Assembly (NCBI GenBank): GCA_035549275.1
Contig: DASZRH010000048.1
Span: forward strand, 1-15,621
From: 2-01-FULL-49-17 sp035549275
GTDB taxonomy: Bacteria; Patescibacteriota; Minisyncoccia; 2-02-FULL-40-12; GWA2-44-9
Length of the DNA stretch: 15,621 bases
Direction: 5' to 3'
Below are positions 13,780-15,621 of this stretch, one piece after another. Each line of letters begins with the position of its first letter. The first letter of the stretch is position 1. The translations under genes and the position numbers were made by a program. The notes beneath the pieces were generated by a model, which saw nothing but the letters and a program-made list of their open reading frames with translations, did not search any database and was not told where the DNA came from.

Positions 13780-14817
13780 TTATATTTGCACCCGGTCCGG
13801 TTTGAACCAGACCAGATTCTTTTTGCGCAGGACAACTTCTTTGATGCCCTGCTCAATCAGGATGTATGCGTTAATATACATTAAAAACATATAAGTAAAC
13901 GGCGCCAGCATCAGATCGGGCCGCGATTCGAAATATGCCGCAAGGATTCCGTACAACACAGCGTTAAACAGATATGGAATAAAGAACAACAGCGCAAGTT
14001 TGAGATTAATCAGCGGCAGCACGAATAGCATCATGGGCAGGATAACGCCCTCGATATAAATAAGAGAAAGTTCCAACGCGCTGGCCGGACGCGTAATGAC
14101 ATCGAAATGTTTGAGGAGGTTCTGCCAGCCGCCGCCATACCACCGGCGCAGCTGATTGCGATAAGCGTGAAGATTTGCCGGATCCTGGGTATTTACGACG
14201 GCCTTGCGATTGTAGCCGATCTTATACCCTGCTTTGTGAATCTTATATGTAAAATCCAAATCCTCGGTGATAGTATCGTGATCAAACGTACAGTATTGGC
14301 GGAAAATATCGGTTCGGAAGGCCGCTGCCGCGCCAGGGATGACGAACATGAACCCGATGTAGTTCTGGGCCAATTTATGGATATTCTGGCTGATCGAATA
14401 CTCAAAGGCGCGGCAGCGGGTCAGCCAATTATATTTCATGCTCCGCACATAGCCCGATGCGGCGCCAACCGTGGGGTCTTTGAATTCTTTGATGATCTCC
14501 TCGATGAACTGCGGATCCAGAACTGTATCGGCATCGGTGGTTACCATAATGTCGCCGGTTACAAACTGCAAGCCGTATTCTTGGGCGCTGGATTTGTTGC
14601 CGGTGTTCTTGGGCGTGCGGAGAACTGTAATCCGATCGATATACTGGGCAAGAATCTCCGGGGTTTTATCTTTGCTGCAATCGTCCACAAAAACAATCTG
14701 ATCGGCCGGAAGCGTCTGATTCAGACAGGACAAAACACACTTCTCAACCATCGCTTCCTCGTTATAACAAGGAATCAGTATGGAAATCTTTGGTTTTTTG
14801 ACTTTTGAGGACGCCAC
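13780..14817 (-). CDS. Processive family 2 glycosyltransferase (polysaccharide synthase type)
   Basis: This 345-residue membrane glycosyltransferase should polymerise sugars from nucleotide-sugar donors at the cytoplasmic face. All key GT2 elements are present: a nucleotide-binding start SILIPCYNEE and VDDCSKD (D45, D46), DAD (95-97), TED (184-186, acceptor/base) and QLRRW (222-226), the QxxRW signature of processive synthases such as BcsA, PgaC and hyaluronan synthase. Three hydrophobic segments follow (about 250-269, 272-293, 303-322), and there is no N-terminal helix. The start is a GTG at 14817; no ATG exists before the catalytic fold, and no Shine-Dalgarno is seen. First gene of a tight three-gene unit. 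The polymer made is unknown; the nearby deacetylase fits an N- or O-acetylated glycan. Confidence 0.9.
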   Translation of the reverse strand: MASSKVKKPKISILIPCYNEEAMVEKCVLSCLNQTLPADQIVFVDDCSKDKTPEILAQYIDRITVLRTPKNTGNKSSAQEYGLQFVTGDIMVTTDADTVLDPQFIEEIIKEFKDPTVGAASGYVRSMKYNWLTRCRAFEYSISQNIHKLAQNYIGFMFVIPGAAAAFRTDIFRQYCTFDHDTITEDLDFTYKIHKAGYKIGYNRKAVVNTQDPANLHAYRNQLRRWYGGGWQNLLKHFDVITRPASALELSLIYIEGVILPMMLFVLPLINLKLALLFFIPYLFNAVLYGILAAYFESRPDLMLAPFTYMFLMYINAYILIEQGIKEVVLRKKNLVWFKPDRVQI

Positions 14818-14832
14818 GGATCGGATATTTAC

Positions 14833-14857
14833 AAAATAAATAGGCGGTTAAACCGCC
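14833..14857 (-). terminator. Terminator between the two-helix gene and the glycosyltransferase
   Basis: GGCGGTT (14843-14849) and AACCGCC (14851-14857) form a 7-bp GC-rich stem. On the minus strand it is followed by TATTTATTTT. It lies about 35 bases after the stop of the 73-residue gene and about 25 bases before the glycosyltransferase start, so it may only partly separate the two genes. Confidence 0.65.
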
Positions 14858-14861
14858 TTAT

Positions 14862-14890
14862 TTACTATCGCAAAATCCCGATTTTGTCAA
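14862..14890 (-). promoter_or_regulatory. Candidate promoter with overlapping inverted repeat upstream of the glycosyltransferase
   Basis: A perfect TTGACA (14890-14885) abuts the stop of the 73-residue gene; 17 bases on is TAGTAA (14867-14862), a poor -10. A perfect 7-bp inverted repeat, CAAAATC-CC-GATTTTG (14871-14886), overlaps the -35 and spacer, as an operator would. Transcription from here would start at or inside the following hairpin, so the element could instead be the first stem of a double terminator. Confidence 0.35.
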
Positions 14891-15112
14891 CTATTTCGCG
14901 GACTTCGTGAAATCGTAGACAAAGAAAGAAATCATCGAAACGGCAAAGCAAAGAGCCCCAAACGTATCCTCCCGCGGCCACGACGCAAAGTGTGTCAACG
15001 GCAGCGACAAGGTCTCCGGATGCGTAGACGCATTGGCTGCGATATATACCCACCCGAACAACCCAAACCAGAATAAAGTCTTGGATAGGGAGTGAATGAA
15101 TCTCATTTTCAT
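14891..15112 (-). CDS. Small two-helix membrane protein
   Basis: This 73-residue protein begins MKMRFIHSLSKTLFWFGLFG. It has two hydrophobic helices (about 10-27 and 50-66) joined by a loop with THPETLSLPL and WPRED, and a short basic end (DFTKSAK). The start at 15112 is chosen because it stands one base after the glycosidase stop (TAA-T-ATG), which suggests coupled translation; a longer start would overlap that gene by 56 bases. I do not recognise a family. Its place between a secreted glycosidase and a polysaccharide synthase suggests a role in the same glycan pathway. An overlapping frame at 14865-15053 is judged a shadow. Confidence 0.65.
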   Translation of the reverse strand: MKMRFIHSLSKTLFWFGLFGWVYIAANASTHPETLSLPLTHFASWPREDTFGALCFAVSMISFFVYDFTKSAK

Positions 15113-15113
15113 A

Positions 15114-15621
15114 TTATTTGGCAAGCACTTGCTCAAGAGCATCGTATGCCGGCTTTTTGCTTCCATCATACCGTACTAAGCCAAAGAAATTTTCAATTGA
15201 GTTTGAGGCTGTGCCGGTATCCTTGTAAGTAAAGAAGAAGAGCGGCCCTGCCCACGAATAACCTTGCGCCAAGCGGGCAGCGTCAGTTACCATTTTGGCT
15301 TGCAAGTCTTCAGTCACATGATCAGGGCTTTGATATAAACGGGCATCATCAACAGAAGCCGTAATTCCGGGCCCATTAGTTGGCGCCCCGAATTCAGTCA
15401 GCCAAATCTTTTTTGAAGAATCTCCGTTGGCAGACATAATTCCTCTTAAACTTGGGTTTGTATCATTCATTTGAGACCAAGCATTCCATGCTTGGGTATA
15501 CGACGGCAACGCCGGATAGGAATACGGATGGAATCCTACCCCATCGAAAAATATTTTACCGCCGTCTTGATACAGCTCGCTTAAGAAATCTATCGGTGCG
15601 ATATCTCCATTCTGCGTTGCC
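15114..15621 (-). CDS. GH39/GH5-like (clan A) secreted glycosidase, C-terminal part
   Basis: The frame is open from the right edge of the window to the TAA at 15114, giving 169 residues; the N-terminus, including the acid/base glutamate and any signal peptide, lies outside. Visible landmarks: NGDIAPIDFLSELYQDGG, then FFDGVGFHPYSYPALPSY, then KKIWLTEFGAPTNGPG with the probable nucleophile glutamate, YSWAGPLFFFTYKD and NFFGLVRYDGSKKPAYDAL at the end. These fit a beta/alpha-barrel glycosidase of the GH39 / GH5 group that is frequent among secreted bacterial proteins and includes the exopolysaccharide hydrolase PslG. The gene stops one base before the two-helix gene. It may release or trim the polymer made by the neighbouring synthase. 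Confidence 0.78.
   Translation of the reverse strand, partial: ATQNGDIAPIDFLSELYQDGGKIFFDGVGFHPYSYPALPSYTQAWNAWSQMNDTNPSLRGIMSANGDSSKKIWLTEFGAPTNGPGITASVDDARLYQSPDHVTEDLQAKMVTDAARLAQGYSWAGPLFFFTYKDTGTASNSIENFFGLVRYDGSKKPAYDALEQVLAK

Noticed and set aside
14865..15053. Alternative 62-residue ORF overlapping the two-helix gene
   Set aside because: The 14891-15112 frame has a coupled start one base after the glycosidase stop and a clean two-helix product; the alternative has neither.
1..15621. Recoded TGA (as glycine or tryptophan)
   Set aside because: All main genes are intact under the standard code and end in TAA or TAG; no gene is fragmented by in-frame TGA.

Overview
The window looks like a chromosomal segment of a Patescibacteria (Candidate Phyla Radiation) bacterium or a close relative. 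This is inferred from family content and style, not from a marker gene. The signs are membrane-anchored envelope proteins with Ser/Thr/Ala/Pro-rich tethers, a MacAB-type exporter followed by a DUF5666-like protein, a DUF378 protein, a giant modular deacetylase ending in a repeat domain I associate with these lineages, and very few Shine-Dalgarno sequences. Base composition is close to balanced. The standard genetic code fits, yet none of the 16 visible stop codons is TGA (12 TAA, 4 TAG).

Region 1 (1-475, minus strand): the N-terminus of a probable bifunctional phosphoglucose/phosphomannose isomerase, a strong hairpin terminator, and a small DUF378 membrane protein. Region 2 (475-4658, minus): a compact four-gene exporter operon consisting of a membrane-fusion protein, a MacB-type ATPase, a MacB-type permease and a DUF5666-like protein. 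Region 3 (4759-7961, minus): four envelope genes, namely a LolA-like anchored protein, an M23 peptidase, a ferric-reductase-type membrane flavocytochrome and a paired SH3-like protein. The last has its own leaderless promoter. Region 4 (8061-11654, minus): a 1197-residue secreted polysaccharide deacetylase whose NodB fold is split by an inserted carbohydrate-binding-like domain. It has a near-consensus promoter and a perfect hairpin terminator. Region 5 (11820-13214, plus): a secreted GH26-like protein with a Thr/Pro linker and an apparently missing catalytic nucleophile. Region 6 (13211-15621, minus): a partial GH39/GH5-like glycosidase, a two-helix membrane protein, a terminator, a processive family 2 glycosyltransferase, a 42-residue membrane ORF and an anchored protein with a DYL-type wall-associated motif.

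Regions 4-6 together read as a surface-polysaccharide locus: a membrane synthase with small partner proteins, a deacetylase to modify the chain, and two glycoside-hydrolase-fold proteins to trim or bind it. Regions 2 and 3 supply export and cell-wall remodelling. Cysteines in the exported parts of these proteins occur in even numbers, which suggests disulfide bonds outside the membrane.

No stretch longer than 300 bases lacks a gene; the longest gap is the 165-base divergent intergenic region at 11655-11819. I saw no tRNA, rRNA, CRISPR array, insertion sequence or phage gene.
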